DNA of 64,000 nt from Acanthosepion esculentum (GCA_964036315.1 OZ038480.1:15753155-15817154); one strand, 5' to 3'. Positions 23,113-34,899 are shown, numbered from the stretch's first letter. The notes: a model not told the origin generated them from the letters alone. Numbers and translations are program-made.

Positions 23113-25047
23113 GAGTTAATTTAGGTACCTCCATGAGATCATTAAGAAAGAGCATAGCATGAATAAAAAGGGCCTTAGACTTGATGAAAATAATTTTTTT
23201 TATTGTGTAAATGTTTGTTATTATTAAGAGGAAAGTATTTGGGGGGGTATTTTTTTTTACATTTTTTTTTTAATCGTTCCTAGCACGTCCAAAATTTTCA
23301 TTAAAATCTTTTTTTGCATCAGCAAAATTGATCATATCATTTTTTTTCCATTTTATAAACGAAATGAAATTCTCCATTTAAAATTTAAAAAAAAATCAAT
23401 TATAATTTTTTTCAAAATTTATTTTAAGAAAATTAGAAATTATAAAGTTTATTTAAAATATTTTGAAACAAACATTACTTACTTACTGTGCCAAAAAAAC
23501 AGATTAAAAAGAAGACAAAGCAGGGCTTAGCATTTGGTTTCACTTGACAAGTGATGATTTCATCACGTATTGACAGCTTACGTAAGGGAAAGTTACCATA
23601 CAGAAGGACAGAAGTGGCATAATTATTTAGTTTTACGTGAACCAACTTATTTACCTTGTTATTTTTAAGGAAAACTTTAATTTTTTTTTTGTACTTAGCT
23701 TTCACCTTTACGATGCTTTATGGAAAATATTTAAAAAAAAAAAAAAAAAAAAAAATTAAAATAAGACTGTTGAGAGCGAGATGAAATTTCATAAGAAAGG
23801 TATCTAATTAATTTATATAGGTACCTTTCTTATGAAATTTTATCAGAAGTGTACGTAAAATACTATAATTTTATGTACATTTATTACATTTTACTGGTTA
23901 TTTGTATTTCCATTCATTTTATTATTAATTTTGATATTTCATTCATGGAAAAATGTCATAACTGAGATTAATATAAAAATAAGATCATATAAATTTCATA
24001 AGATGATACTAATACTTGTAGGTACCCTTCTCAGTTGAAAAATCAAATTAACAAACAATTCACAAAAATAATGGCCGTAACAGCAGGGAACAACGCTTAA
24101 CTCAAATAACATGACATTTTATTGTATTCTTGCTGGTCTTCCATACATTTGAATTACAGCCATTTTATGGACACAAAAGCCATCTGAAATTAGTTTTTTG
24201 ATACCGTGTGAGTCTTCTGATTATTATAAGCTATACAACTTAAGATAGCTCTACTTAATAACACCATTGACTAAACTGAGCGCCATTTTCTCTAATTTTA
24301 TAATAGCAACATTAATGTAAAAATAATAAAATAATTTAAGAAATAACAAATAATTGCTTAAAAAGTTCATTTTTCATCGAAAAAAGTTTTTGCTTTCAGA
24401 CAATATTATCCATATTTATAAAAGCAACTAAAAGCATTTGAAATTAAATAATATCTTAGTTTTATAGTTTTGTATGTTACAATTCAGAGCTTATTCTCAG
24501 GTAGAAGGGGTCCAATTAAAAAAAAAAAATGATTTGCTTTCCTCAAAGCCTTGAGCTTTTAACTAATATAATCACTAAATTGAGCAGTATTGAATTTCTA
24601 GAGTTTTCATAAATTTAGTTTGGATAATAAATATAAAAAAAATATTTTTGCCATGACTTTAAAAAAAAGAAAACATATTTATAATAATTTCCATCATTTG
24701 TGAATAGTTTCTGAAAGTTTCATTAACATCTGACAATTATTTTTATTTTTGCAAGATTTTCCAAATTAATGTCTGTCATATAAAAAAAAAATAAAAAACA
24801 CACTAAAATTTTATGTTATTTAGTAGTTCCACTGATACAAAGAGAAACAAGTTTGTTTTTTTAATCAAAAGTTAGGATGTTCTAAAAAGGAAAATTTTTT
24901 TAAATAATTAAAAAATACTTTGTTCTTTCCTCTTAATAATAATATAAACATTTAGACAATAAAATTTTGTTTTCATCAAGTTTTGGGTCTTTTTCATCAT
25001 GCTATGCTCATTTTTAACAATCTCATGGCGGTACCTAAGTTAATTAT
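23113..25047. mobile_element. ~1.9-kb element with ~140-bp terminal inverted repeats, non-coding
   Basis: The outer part of the left arm (23113-23260) reads TTAGGTACCTCCATGAGAT. Its reverse complement matches the right arm (about 24890-25047), which ends CTCATGGCGGTACCTAAG. Inside, both arms share a TTTCATCAAGT block, an ATCATGCTATG/ATTCATGCTATG block and TTTCCTCTTAATAATAA. A third, single copy of the arm lies at 46725-46885. The core is very A+T-rich and holds a short palindrome (23781-23848, around AAGAAAGGTA). One 76-codon minus-strand frame (23475-23705) is followed at its end by a GTAAGT. No transposase was seen. A non-autonomous DNA transposon is the simplest explanation. Confidence 0.6.
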
Positions 25048-26234
25048 TAAGACTTATATCACAAAACTATTATTATATCCAAGAAACCCTTATACTCTAA
25101 AAACATTTTCTGGCTTTAAATAACCTGCAAAAGGTGGATAAGATATAAGAAAAAGATTTAAAAATCAATATACAAAATTTTATAATCAGAATCAAAAACC
25201 AAAATGGAAAACAGAGTCACATGATAAACACAGAATATTTCTGTAACTGTTCAATGCTTACTTGTATGAACAAAGTAACCGTTATGGACAATGGTGCTCC
25301 TTTCTTACATAGTATACTTAGATTATTAATTTTATCGTCTTGAACAACTGGCAACAGTCATTTACCTCTCACAGATAACTAACCACAGATTTCTTTTCAT
25401 AGCAAAATCCTTCCTCTTCACTTTCTCAAAAATCATCAAGTTTACAGCAACTTCTAAAATCATCTATCACAAAATAATTTCACAAAGAACTTATTTCCCA
25501 CCTTCTGATCCAGATACAAAAATGGAGATTGCATTGTTTATATGCAAAAATTTTATGCTTTTTACATTAGGTATTGTATTATGCACAATTAAATAACTAT
25601 GAAAGTTATAAACAGTACATTGTCAGGTGCACATGATCATTTTCAAAAACAGACACTAGACATTGATTGCCTATAAAAGTGTTTAATGGCAAGCCTAATA
25701 CACTGGTTTCCATATATCTCCATTATTGAAGGCACCAGATGTCAGCTATTCTCTGATGGTTGTAGCATGCTAAAGTCAAGGTCAATGGAACTAGATATTT
25801 TCCTTTACACATACATATATATGGTATAGATTGGCCTATCAGAACACTGTGCAAAATCCTGGTGGTGGCTTGTGCCATCTAGTACCTAATCAGTAGGCTA
25901 ATAACCTGATTAGTTTCAATACTGTTATGCACTACTTAGCAAGCTATTGCACTCTAAATTAGCTGCAGGTGTCTGTATATGTAATTCTAAGTCATGAACA
26001 GTATAATCAGATTAATAATGCCCTAGCTACCAGATCTTAAAAGTGATAGTCAAAATACATTCCAGTTAAAAAACTTGAACTTTAGCACTTTGCACAGTCT
26101 ATATCGTACAGTGTTCAATAACTTACATCAAAGCCTCATTTTTCTCATACTAAGGAACAAATGTGCTTCAAAGACAGATATATTTCACAGATATATTTGC
26201 CAAAATTATACAAAAATATCTTGAAATACTAAAG
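25048..26234. other. A+T-rich stretch without a supported gene
   Basis: No repeat with a partner elsewhere in the window and no convincing frame was recognised. Confidence 0.45.
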
Positions 26235-26853
26235 AGTAAATTTATTCAATAAATCACCATAGCTTCAACCACGACCTCCAGACAACTTCAAAATCTCCTG
26301 CAACTATTCTGGTTGGTCACTTTGTTTAAATTAGTAAATGCTGCCATAATCCTTGCCTTCAGTTCATCTTTGGTGTTAAAAGGAGTTTTGTTAGTCCCTC
26401 ACTCAACTGCACCCCACAATAAACAAGGAGGTTATAGTCTGGGAAGTTAGGTGGTCAGATATAAGGGGTGATGTGGTCACGGAAATTGTCTTAGACACAT
26501 AACTGGGTTCTTCTGCTTGTGTGGCATGGTGCAGAGCCCTGTTGCCAGACAAAGAGTCTTCTAGCAGCCACCCTCTTGACCCAGAGCAGCATTACCTCCT
26601 CAAGACACAGGTCTCCAGGTTGAGTATGAGGCCCTGTGAAAAGATGAATGGAGGCATAATGTTGCCCCAACTAGTGATCACATCAAACACCTTGATAATC
26701 ACCATTAGATTCATCCAACTCTTTCCGAATCCTCTGCACCGTCTTTAGATTGACACCCAAATACTCTGAAATATTTGTATTGGAGCTTCTGACATAAATA
26801 CCAAGCAGTACAGCATGCTGTTACCAAATTTCTGACAAAGTGAATTGTGCCAT
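26235..26853 (-). pseudogene. Mariner-like transposase pseudogene
   Basis: The start at 26853 gives MAQFTLSEIW and then LGVNLKTVQRIRKELDESNG, the second helix-turn-helix region of a mariner/Tc1-type DNA-binding domain. Downstream frames give GNIMPPFIF, then (frame-shifted, about 26545-26510) WQQGSAPCHTSRRTQ. That is the usual WQQDSAPCHTS block with its catalytic Asp replaced by Gly. ITPYI..PPNFPDYN follows at about 26470-26430, then a C-terminus with a stop near 26240. The segment between the DNA-binding domain and MPPFIF is missing. Stops, frameshifts and the lost Asp make it inactive. Confidence 0.78.
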
Positions 26854-26975
26854 GATGCTCTTTTTCATCACAGATGGTGCCCAACTGACCTTACTATACT
26901 GTGCATTCAACAAAATCAAAAATGCCTATGCACTAATTTAAAAATATAAGATGGCGACAATTTACCCATCGCATT

Positions 26976-26976
26976 A

Positions 26977-27053
<77 letters not shown>
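26976..27053. repeat. (TA)n(GA)n microsatellite
   Basis: A long TA run (26976-27037) passes into a GA run (27036-27053). Confidence 0.95.
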
Positions 27054-27097
27054 AGAAAAATTTTAGGGAGAAAAAAAAAAATTTTAAATTGCTAGTT

Positions 27098-27260
27098 CTT
27101 ACATTTCACCTTTCTTAGCAGATCATATGTGGAATTTTTAATAACAAAAGTGATGGAAGCATGAACAAAAAGGAAAAGAAACTAAATGAAATCAGCTAGA
27201 CAATATTTCCTGAAAACATTAAAAAAAAAAAAATAAAAAAAAAAATTGAATTTAAAATTT
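27098..27260 (+). repeat. Single half of the fold-back at 39382-39527
   Basis: The block TGTGGAATTTTTAATAACAA, GTGATGGAAGCATGAAC and TAAATGAAATCAGCTAGA matches the right arm and flank of the palindrome at 39382-39560. It occurs here once and not inverted. Confidence 0.55.
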
Positions 27261-27640
27261 ACCGTCTACCCTTATATTCCACAGAGAACTCTATAACGTT
27301 AACATTGGCATGTATACAGAAAGTATGCTGAAAATTTCGGAGAATATTATCACTTCTATAAATACAACTTATCCAATACAAAATGTTGGAATAACTACAA
27401 AAGAAAAAACCCTTTAGTGACATGTTTCATTCTGAAAAGGAATTCCAGATTTATAATGAAATTCTCTCTCAGAACATAATGCATCACTAAGTTTTTCCAG
27501 TTTCTCATTTACTTAGCAACTATTAGTCCGATACAAAGATTTGTAGATCTTCCATAACTAAAATGTTACATTTTTTTATCATTCTATTTGGATTTAATTT
27601 GACTTTATTTAAAATGTTATTAATTTAATTCAGTACTAGG

Positions 27641-27850
27641 GCTTACAGCCATATATTGAAACACCAGTCCTCATCTGATCAACAAAGTTGATCAACAAAG
27701 TTAAGCAACATCCAGTCTGGTCAATACCTAAACCACTTGGAAATTGTCAGGTGAATAACAGCACAGAATGAGACATCCAAATTCTAGTCGAGTTTGTTAC
27801 ATTCACTCACATGCAAATACCCTTGAACAATCATAAATCAAAAAAAGACA
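27641..27850 (+). mobile_element. 5S rRNA-headed SINE
   Basis: Positions 27641-27752 align with 5S rRNA: CTTACAGCCATATATTGAAA, AAGTTAAGCAACATCC, CTGGTCAATACCT, CACTTGGAAATTGTCAGGTG. A 13-base piece (GATCAACAAAGTT) is duplicated in tandem inside it. The SINE body follows with GAGTTTGTTACATTCACTC and CAAATACCCTTGAAC, then truncation. Confidence 0.75.
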
Positions 27851-28528
27851 TGATCACTCAAGCATATCACATCTGCCTGTAATAACATACATTTGGATTA
27901 GCACAATAAGGTAATGGCCTACATACAACAAAAAGAACCTTCACAGACTGAGAAGAATTCAGAGATAACTGATCCGTTTTAGGTTCCTTTGAGGAATTTC
28001 AAACTCAAAAATGAGGACAATAGTCCATGTACAAATAATATAATGATAACTGCTCATTCTAGAAATTCAGACAGAAAAGCATGTTAATCTAATTTAGAAA
28101 TAATAATAATTGCACATTAAATGATAAAAAACTAATCATGTTCCTGAAAAGAGAAAAAAAAATTAAAAGGTATATCATTTTCAAAGCAACACAGTATTTT
28201 TTTTTTTAATATGTTTACTATCCCGAGGATTTTTAATTACATATTTTAAAATCTTAAACTCTTCTAAATAAAATGACCTTACTGAAAAGTTTCTTGCTGA
28301 CTACTTGTTACTTATATTAATTTTTAGCTTAGCCAACCTAACCTAATAAAGATAATTGATCATAAAGGTGATGTCAAATCATTTCTTAACTTATACAGTT
28401 TTGGTTGTGCTTTCTATTAAACCCTACTATTCTATTACAATTTATGCTAACTAATGAAATGTTATGAGCAAATGTATACCTATGCTTATATAGTCTACAC
28501 TTCAGATATTTTTTTAATTTATATATAT
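27851..28528. other. A+T-rich stretch without a supported gene
   Basis: Only homopolymer runs were seen. Confidence 0.45.
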
Positions 28529-28612
28529 GAGGAGGTGCTGAAAAGTTACAAAGTTATCAGCCTGACTAAAAGATTTTGGGAAGTGGGCTAGGCAAAAACT
28601 TTTCAGCACCCC
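28529..28612. mobile_element. Short palindromic MITE (family GGAGGTGCTGA)
   Basis: It begins GAGGAGGTGCTGAAAAGTT and ends AAACTTTTCAGCACCCC, with the shared interior GGGAAGTGGGCTAGGCAAA. It is the cleanest of the three copies, 84 bp long. It is flanked by TATATATGA on the left and TTTATATA on the right, so a TA target is plausible. Confidence 0.75.
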
Positions 28613-29224
28613 TTTATATACATTTGAAATCAGAGTATAAAACTATGTAAGTTTCAGGTTTTCATTAAAAAAAAATGAAATAAATAAAACTTGCCTGTTC
28701 AAACTAAACATGTTCCCAATAAGATTTTCATGAGACAAATAAAATTTGGAGTTGGCTAATTTTGAATGCCAACAGGAAATTTTTGATGTAAACAAAATTA
28801 TCTGAAATTTAGAGACACAAAGGACAGAAAACCTTTATGAAAAAAAAAAAAAAAAAAAAAAAATTTTTTTTCAAAGCTGAGTGACATATTCAAAGAGACC
28901 TATAAACTTTTTCTGAATATGAGACTTATATACAAATTTTAGAAACTATTTTAAAAATCAAAAGACAAAAAATATGTTTTATGATTTATTTTGAAAATCA
29001 ATAATGATTTTGTAGTAGTGGAGAAAATAAAATAAAACTGTCAACTTAAAGCAGCAACAAACGTCTGCAACAGATTTCTTCTGTCTCTCGACCGCAACAC
29101 TTGTAGCCAAATCACAGTTCAACGATAGTCTGTCGTAACAGTCCAACAAGAAAAGTAGAAACGACAAAATTGGGTTACACATCCAACCTTCACTTCTCAC
29201 TAGCAAAAAGTAAGTGTTCTTCTC
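28613..29224. other. A+T-rich stretch, poly(A) and a 75-codon minus-strand frame
   Basis: A poly(A) run (about 28842-28863) is followed by a poly(T) run. The 75-codon minus-strand frame at 28979-29206 lies just downstream of the possible promoter at 29225-29310. It has a hydrophobic stretch (LSFLLFLLDCY) and no recognised domain. Confidence 0.3.
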
Positions 29225-29310
29225 CTGAGCTCAGAAAATATTCTGCTTTTATCAGCGAAAAACAACGGCTTTTGTTCACCAAGAGATTTTTTCTGATTGG
29301 TCACGCCATT
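29225..29310 (-). promoter_or_regulatory. Possible minus-strand core promoter
   Basis: On the minus strand GTGACCAATCAG (a CCAAT box, about 29303-29292) lies about 45 bases before GATAAAAGC, a weak TATA-like element (about 29257-29249). Local G+C is higher than around it. No transcript or confirmed coding exon supports it. Confidence 0.25.
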
Positions 29311-29589
29311 CGGAGGAGGGGAGAAAATTAACAGATTCTAATCATTGAAGTAGATTTTTGCTAACTACTTTTTGGTAATTTTTCTTCGGCAAATTGCACA
29401 CAAAACACAAACTTTTTTTCCGAGGTAACTGATTATCTCTTTCACTACAGATTTTAGACAAATGATAGATCTCAACTCAATAGCTCAGTCATTGAGGACA
29501 AAATAAATGAATAAAAGTTCAGTTTCGGCAAAAAGTAACACCCTCATCCACCCTGCAACATAGCGCTGTGGATGGTTCTATCATTACAA
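29311..29589. other. Unassigned stretch
   Basis: No gene or repeat partner was recognised. Confidence 0.4.
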
Positions 29590-30290
29590 TCAGCCATTGG
29601 ATTCTCTCTCTCTAGGTGCCATGTCCCCTCAAGGTGGAGGCAACCATAGCTCTCAACAATTTCCTTCTATCCCTTGCAGCTTTAAATAAATTGTCTTGTT
29701 ATTTCTAAACCCTGTTCCACCATCCATTCTATGAAACATATCAAGTATATTATATATTGTTTTCCTCTGTCTCTCAATCTATCCCATGGGTAACAGATCT
29801 TCCAAGCCCTCCTTCCTTATGTGCCCCAGAAATATCTCTTCCTGATGTTAAGTGTAAGTTTCCTTTTTGTTCCCATTTTTTCTAAAACCTTGTCATTGCT
29901 CACATGTTCAGTCCATGGTACCCTCAGTATCTTTCTGTAGAACCACATTTCTGTTGCTTTAAGTCTCTTCTTCATCTGTGAGGAGATTGTCCAGCATTCA
30001 CTGCTGTACAGTAGGACAGATATCATGTAACAGTTCAGTACTCTTTTCTTTGTTTCTAACAAAATGTTTCTGTCTCGTAACCCTCTACTTAGCCTTTTGG
30101 AATGTACGTTTGGCTATTCCAATGCATCTTCAGATTACAGTGTCACATTTTCTGTCCTCTATTAAAAAAAAATTTCCCAGATATTTAATTTTTTGTGATT
30201 GTTTGATTTTGGTATCTCAGATTTATAGTTTATACTTTTGAGTTTATCCTTTTGCTAATAACCATGCATTTTTGCAAATACTTTATTAGT
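29590..30290 (-). pseudogene. RTE-like LINE, C-terminal RT/thumb fragment
   Basis: The longest frame (30062-29817) starts MLETKKRVLNCYMISVLLYS and continues with SECWTISSQMKKRLKATEMW and WTEHVSNDKVLEKMGTKRKL. This is the classic C-terminal part of RTE-like LINEs (LLYGSECWT..TEMWFYRR). Upstream, in broken frames to about 30290, there are remnants of the preceding CDTEIRRRIGIAKSTF-type block. Downstream to about 29600 the GRQRITYL-type tail is recognisable as GKQYIIYLICFIEWM. Its family differs from the elements at 41470-44290 and 55728-58020. Confidence 0.82.
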
Positions 30291-30903
30291 TCACTTTTTA
30301 TACTGGAAATATCATGAAGTAAAAACATAAAATAGTAAAAGTTCTCAGACATGTGAAAAATTCTGCAGCACTCATGAAGTCACGTGATGAGAAGTAGAGA
30401 GTGTAGGGATGCACGTAGACAGTGTAAGGATACAAAAAGGCAATTATCTCCCTTTCATAGAGGTTAAGTCATGTGACAGATGCACTTCATACAGTGACAA
30501 AAGTGGCAATCAGTCAGCTTCCTGGAGACAAAATACAAGTTGTTCATCCTGCCCAGGCCAGCCAGCTGCCACATGGTGCAGCTTACAAGCCCATGATGCA
30601 ATTTCCCTTTGAGAATATATGGCTTATCCAGAAACACAGAAGAATCTCCATATTATATATAAAACCCTATCTACTCATTCTTTATTCACTGCTTGTTGTG
30701 TACATATATGAGTTTCTCTGTGTGTGACACATGTAAATAAGTATATATATAATTTTGAGTATGATGCAGCGATATAAAACTGAGAACAAAGCATGTTTGT
30801 CATTCTTTTCCCTTTCAGCCATTCCATGTGAAATATGGTGCTATTATATCATGGATATAATAATGCCCATTCTCTGTCTATATTTCTGAGATGAGGTATT
30901 ATG
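30291..30903. other. Unassigned stretch
   Basis: Two overlapping plus-strand ORFs (30409-30612, 30473-30727) occur in a slightly GC-richer patch, without any recognised motif. Confidence 0.35.
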
Positions 30904-31228
30904 TACACTATTTACTTTATACAGACTATTGTCCTCATCTTTGTTGCCATATTTATCACAACGTTTCGGCCGTTGTATGCTCCTGCCTTCTTCAGGTGGT
31001 TGGAATGTTGAACTGAATCCTTTATTTCACTAGGGGAATTAACAGGAGAAAACCGATAACTGATATTCCATTAGACATGGCACATGGAACTAGAACAATC
31101 TACCCTAGCAAGCGAAATAAAGGGTTCAGTTCAACATTCCAACCACCCGAAGAAGGCTGGAGTGTACAAAAAGTGATAAATATGGCAACAAAGATGAGCA
31201 AAATAGTCTGAATAATGTAAATAGTGTA
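30904..31228. repeat. Fold-back element, arms ~125 bp
   Basis: The left arm 30904-31029 begins TACACTATTTACTTTATAC and passes through CATATTTATCAC and CTTCTTCAGGTGGTTGGAAT to CCTTTATTTC. The right arm 31103-31228 is its inverted copy, ending CATTCCAACCACCCGAAGAAG...AATAGTGTA. About 75 bases separate them. The arm wording overlaps the 3' half of SINE family 2, so it may be a head-to-head SINE pair. RNA from it would fold into a long hairpin. Confidence 0.75.
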
Positions 31229-31871
31229 AATAATGCCCATATTGGGGGAAACTCAAATAGGAGAATAAACACTTCTGTTCTAGCTTACTTATTAACAGAT
31301 ATTGAACCTGGAGATTCTGCAAGAGAAGTTAATATAAAATAGGAAGAAGATGCTAATCTTTTTTCCAGGCTAAGAAAAAGCTATCATTTTTCAATTGCCG
31401 TCAAAATAAATGCTCATCGAAAAAGAAAAAGATACCTTGCAGCGTTATTGGTTATCAGAAAATAAATCTGATAATTGACTCTACTGTCTTGAATATTGTA
31501 AAGAATATGAATGTAATTCATTTATGGAGGGTATGAAAAAAGAAAAAAAAAAGAACAGCTGGAGGCATATATAGTAAAAGATTAATGGACAGCAGATATA
31601 ACAATTATTGTAGAGAAGCTTACACTTTTAATTCCAAATCATAAGAACATTGAACAACTATTGCTTACAAACCAAAAGCTGATTAATTCATATCCTCCTG
31701 GCAGAAGTTTAAACAAATTGTTTCTGTATATAGTGGCCATTTTGTTTAAAGTTTGTATTTTCTTGATTTCAATTTAAAATTCAGAAATTTTCTAACATAT
31801 TTCTGTGAAATTTTCACTTTCTAAAATTATACTTTATGATTATAGTTTACATATACAGAAAAATAGAGGCA
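31229..31871. other. Unassigned stretch
   Basis: No supported feature. Confidence 0.4.
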
Positions 31872-31990
31872 CTTCAACAGTGTAATGGTTAGTAAGCTAG
31901 TCTTGCTAAATTATGACCAAATAGTGAGTTTGATCTTCATTGAGTATTTTATACTTTCAGTCTTGTGCCACATCTAAGTTACATTTCGTT
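31872..31990 (+). mobile_element. Short tRNA-like SINE (family 3)
   Basis: AGTGTAATGGTTAGTAAGC (A-box-like) is followed by GTGAGTTTGATCTTCATTGA (B-box-like) and CTTGTGCCACATCTAAGTTA. The same order is seen at 53400-53530. Confidence 0.5.
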
Positions 31991-32924
31991 AATCACTATA
32001 TGGAGAAAAAAAAAAAAAAAAAAAAAGATGGTGTCAGTTTAAACTTATATGAGTAGGATATGGATTCAGCAAGAAGAAATTAAAAATAATAGGCAAAGAA
32101 AAGAATTGTTGAAGTTTTAGTATTGATTGGAAAATAAGGGCTAAACTTACAAAGACATTAATACAGTTGAGATTGTCTATACACTTGACGATTCATTAAA
32201 TCATGAAACTTTTCTAGAATCTTTCATTCTACTAATATGATTTGTTATTAAGAAGGCATTTAGAGAAAATATTAAAGCATTCAGATGGGACACAAACATG
32301 AAAATAAAGGTTACAGTAGTCTGTTTTTTTATTATTTTTTTTTTTTTTAAATAGGAGTATCCAAAATGGTAGTGGACAATGTCATAATGGCTATTTTATT
32401 ATTATTATTATTATTCAAGAGGAAGGAAATCTGATAGGTTTTCAATACAACACAAATATTTCAGTGAAATATCAATGATCTGTTTGTGAACAAAAAAGAC
32501 CTCCAGGAAAGGCAGCTAGTACGAATGAATTGTACAGACTTGACAGGGAAAAAAAAAAGCTTCCTTAACTCCTGAAAAATATGCTAAAGACATAAATATA
32601 CATTTTACCAATGCAACAGATTGAGTGGTTGTTATGCATGGAGCTTATAATGGCTTTTTAAGCTAGCTAAAAAGAAATTGAAAAAAAAAAAAGGAAAAAA
32701 AAAGGAAAAAAAAAGGAAAAAAAAAGAAAAGAATGAGTCACTGGAACAAATTCATGTTTAGTGTTATAGACATACACAATGATAGATTTTATGATACAAG
32801 TCAATGTTTTCACAATATTATTTTTAACTATATCAAAAGTCATTGTGACATCGATTTGAGCATGCTGGCCTCGTCCAAACTGTTGATCATATGAAATGAT
32901 GTGCTCTTTCCCAGAAATTGCAAC
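31991..32924. other. A+T-rich stretch with simple repeats
   Basis: There is poly(A) at about 32007-32026, (TTA)n at about 32396-32414, and an array of four A-tract/GG units at about 32678-32735. Confidence 0.5.
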
Positions 32925-33030
32925 TAAAATCTGCTGAGCATAGTTGCAGTATCAACCACAAGTAAGGTATGTGGGTGTTGAACAAATGTGTCTAAGTAGG
33001 TATCTGTAACAGGGATTGGCTAGCAGACAG
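32925..33030 (-). mobile_element. Short tRNA-like repeat, copy 1
   Basis: The block GCAGTATCAACCACAAGTAA, GTGGGTGTTGAACAAATGTG and GGTATCTGTAACAGGGATTG is repeated with few changes at 38815-38905. In that copy CAACAGGGATTGAAC reads on the minus strand as a B box (GTTCAATCCCTGTTG). Confidence 0.5.
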
Positions 33031-33482
33031 GTGCACTTAGAAATGAACAACTGGTCATTAGTATTAGGCAACCTTTGTTGGTAAAAATGTTATATATTTA
33101 TAGAAGTAATATACCCTGTGAGTTTCATTCTATAATATCTGATAATTTGAAATATATTAAATTTTGTAAGTACTTGTTCCTGCTACTTCATTTTTCTTTT
33201 TACAAAATGGAATTGCAATAGTTTTTAAAGAATAAATGTATGGGATTAGAAAAATAAAAAGAATCAACACAACTTTAAAAACCATTTGTGAAACACATTG
33301 GTAGGCAAAAAAAAAAATGTCACAATTGCCAAAACATTTAATTCTTTGAGAAATCTGCTCAGTTCCTTGTATACAGATGTAATTTTTTTCTCTGCAGAAG
33401 TATAGTGTTTCTGGTCTAAGAAAAAAAAAAACCCGAGACTTAGAAAGTTCCAAAAATTGAAACAAAACTGGCAGCATGCAAC

Positions 33483-33757
33483 TACAGCCATACCACGCTT
33501 AATAACATACCTGTTTAATGTATTACATTTACTGTTCAGTACAATACTGTATAAACATTTAGAAATAAATCAGAAATGTTAAAAAAGGTGCAAAAAGTAA
33601 CATCTGTTAAGTTCTCTGAAGCTGTTTGACACAAACACATTACATGCATAACATGACTGAAATAGCAGCCAGGTGCAACTTCTCACTTAATAACCAACTT
33701 GTTCAGAAACTGGGTCATTGGAACAGAATCTGGTCATAAAGTGAGGAGTGGCTGTAT
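33483..33757. mobile_element. MITE with pogo/Tigger-style ends
   Basis: The left end is TACAGCCATACCACGCTTAA. The right end, read on the minus strand from 33757, is TACAGCCACTCCTCACTTTA. The two ends match over about 24 bases and are TA-bounded. The interior of about 230 bp is non-coding. The CAG(C)CA.ACC.CGCTTA wording recalls Tigger/pogo ends, so a Tc1/mariner-superfamily origin is likely. Confidence 0.65.
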
Positions 33758-34814
33758 ATTTTGATTTTTAATCTAACTACTTTTTCCATGGACCAAAAGA
33801 ATGTTGGGATAAATCTATCCAAAGCATATCATTTGGTAATGTGTGCTTTAGATTAACCAGTAACTGTAAAAGTGTGAGTAAAGTGTAGCATGAAGTCCAT
33901 TAAATAATATTGTCCTTCAATTTTATTTTATTTTATTTTTTTTTAATAGAAACTTTTTTTAAAAAAAAGCTATAAAAGTGAAGCAGGCTCCCTGGAAAAG
34001 GAACAGACAAAGAAATAACAATACTTAGGTTGATGCACTTAATAGGATATTATACACTTATTGAAAGCTTAAAAAAAATTAAAAAAATAAAAATAAAAAT
34101 CAAGATTTGAGAAGAATGACACTTCTCTAGAGAACTGGGTTGTTTGTTTCTGACACAGAGCTAAAGACTTTGTTACCATACATTGCCCTTCAAAGGCTAA
34201 GTAATCATAAAAGTTGATGAGGAATTAACTTGTAATCAATTGCCAACTATAGTTATGAGTTTGACAAATGACTCAGATAGGCTGAAATGTAGAGGATTTG
34301 AGTACACATTGCATAGGCAACTTCAAGGAACTATTAGTAAAAAAGACCTTATAGGGAAGGAAAATGAGGAAATACAAATTTCTATGTATAAAGACAAAAA
34401 AGAAAACTTATATTGTCCTTTTACATATATACTCTGAAATTTTACAGATCTCTATATGTAAATGTTGCAACTGTACAGTTTGCATTTATTTGATGCTGGA
34501 GAAATCTAACCACTTCAGAAAGGCATGCAATGACATCACTCACAAATACTTATCAATATTTTACTATTCCATTGGCTTGTGAAAGAAATTTTACAAATTT
34601 GGAATTCATCAAGGATAAATAGTATTTTGGATTTGATCATTTAGATATTTATTCAAATATATGCCATGATACTATCATTGGTAGTGAATCAGCAAAAAGT
34701 TCATATACTAGGGAAAGAATTGCATTATGGGTAAATTTATTCTCCAATACAATAAGTTGATTATTTTTTTTTTTTTTTGCAATAGACCAGTTTGATAATT
34801 TTTCTCCTTCTGAG
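33758..34814. other. A+T-rich stretch without a supported gene
   Basis: Overlapping ORFs at 34240-34437 and 34364-34582 have no recognised motif. Confidence 0.4.
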
Positions 34815-34817
34815 ATA

Positions 34818-34897
<80 letters not shown>
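34815..34897. repeat. (TA)n microsatellite, longest in the window
   Basis: About 80 bases of almost pure TA. Confidence 0.95.

Positions 34898-34899
<2 letters not shown>

Noticed and set aside
23475..23705. Second exon of the gene starting at 47533-47731
   Set aside because: Joining the phase-1 donor to either plausible acceptor gives an immediate in-frame stop.
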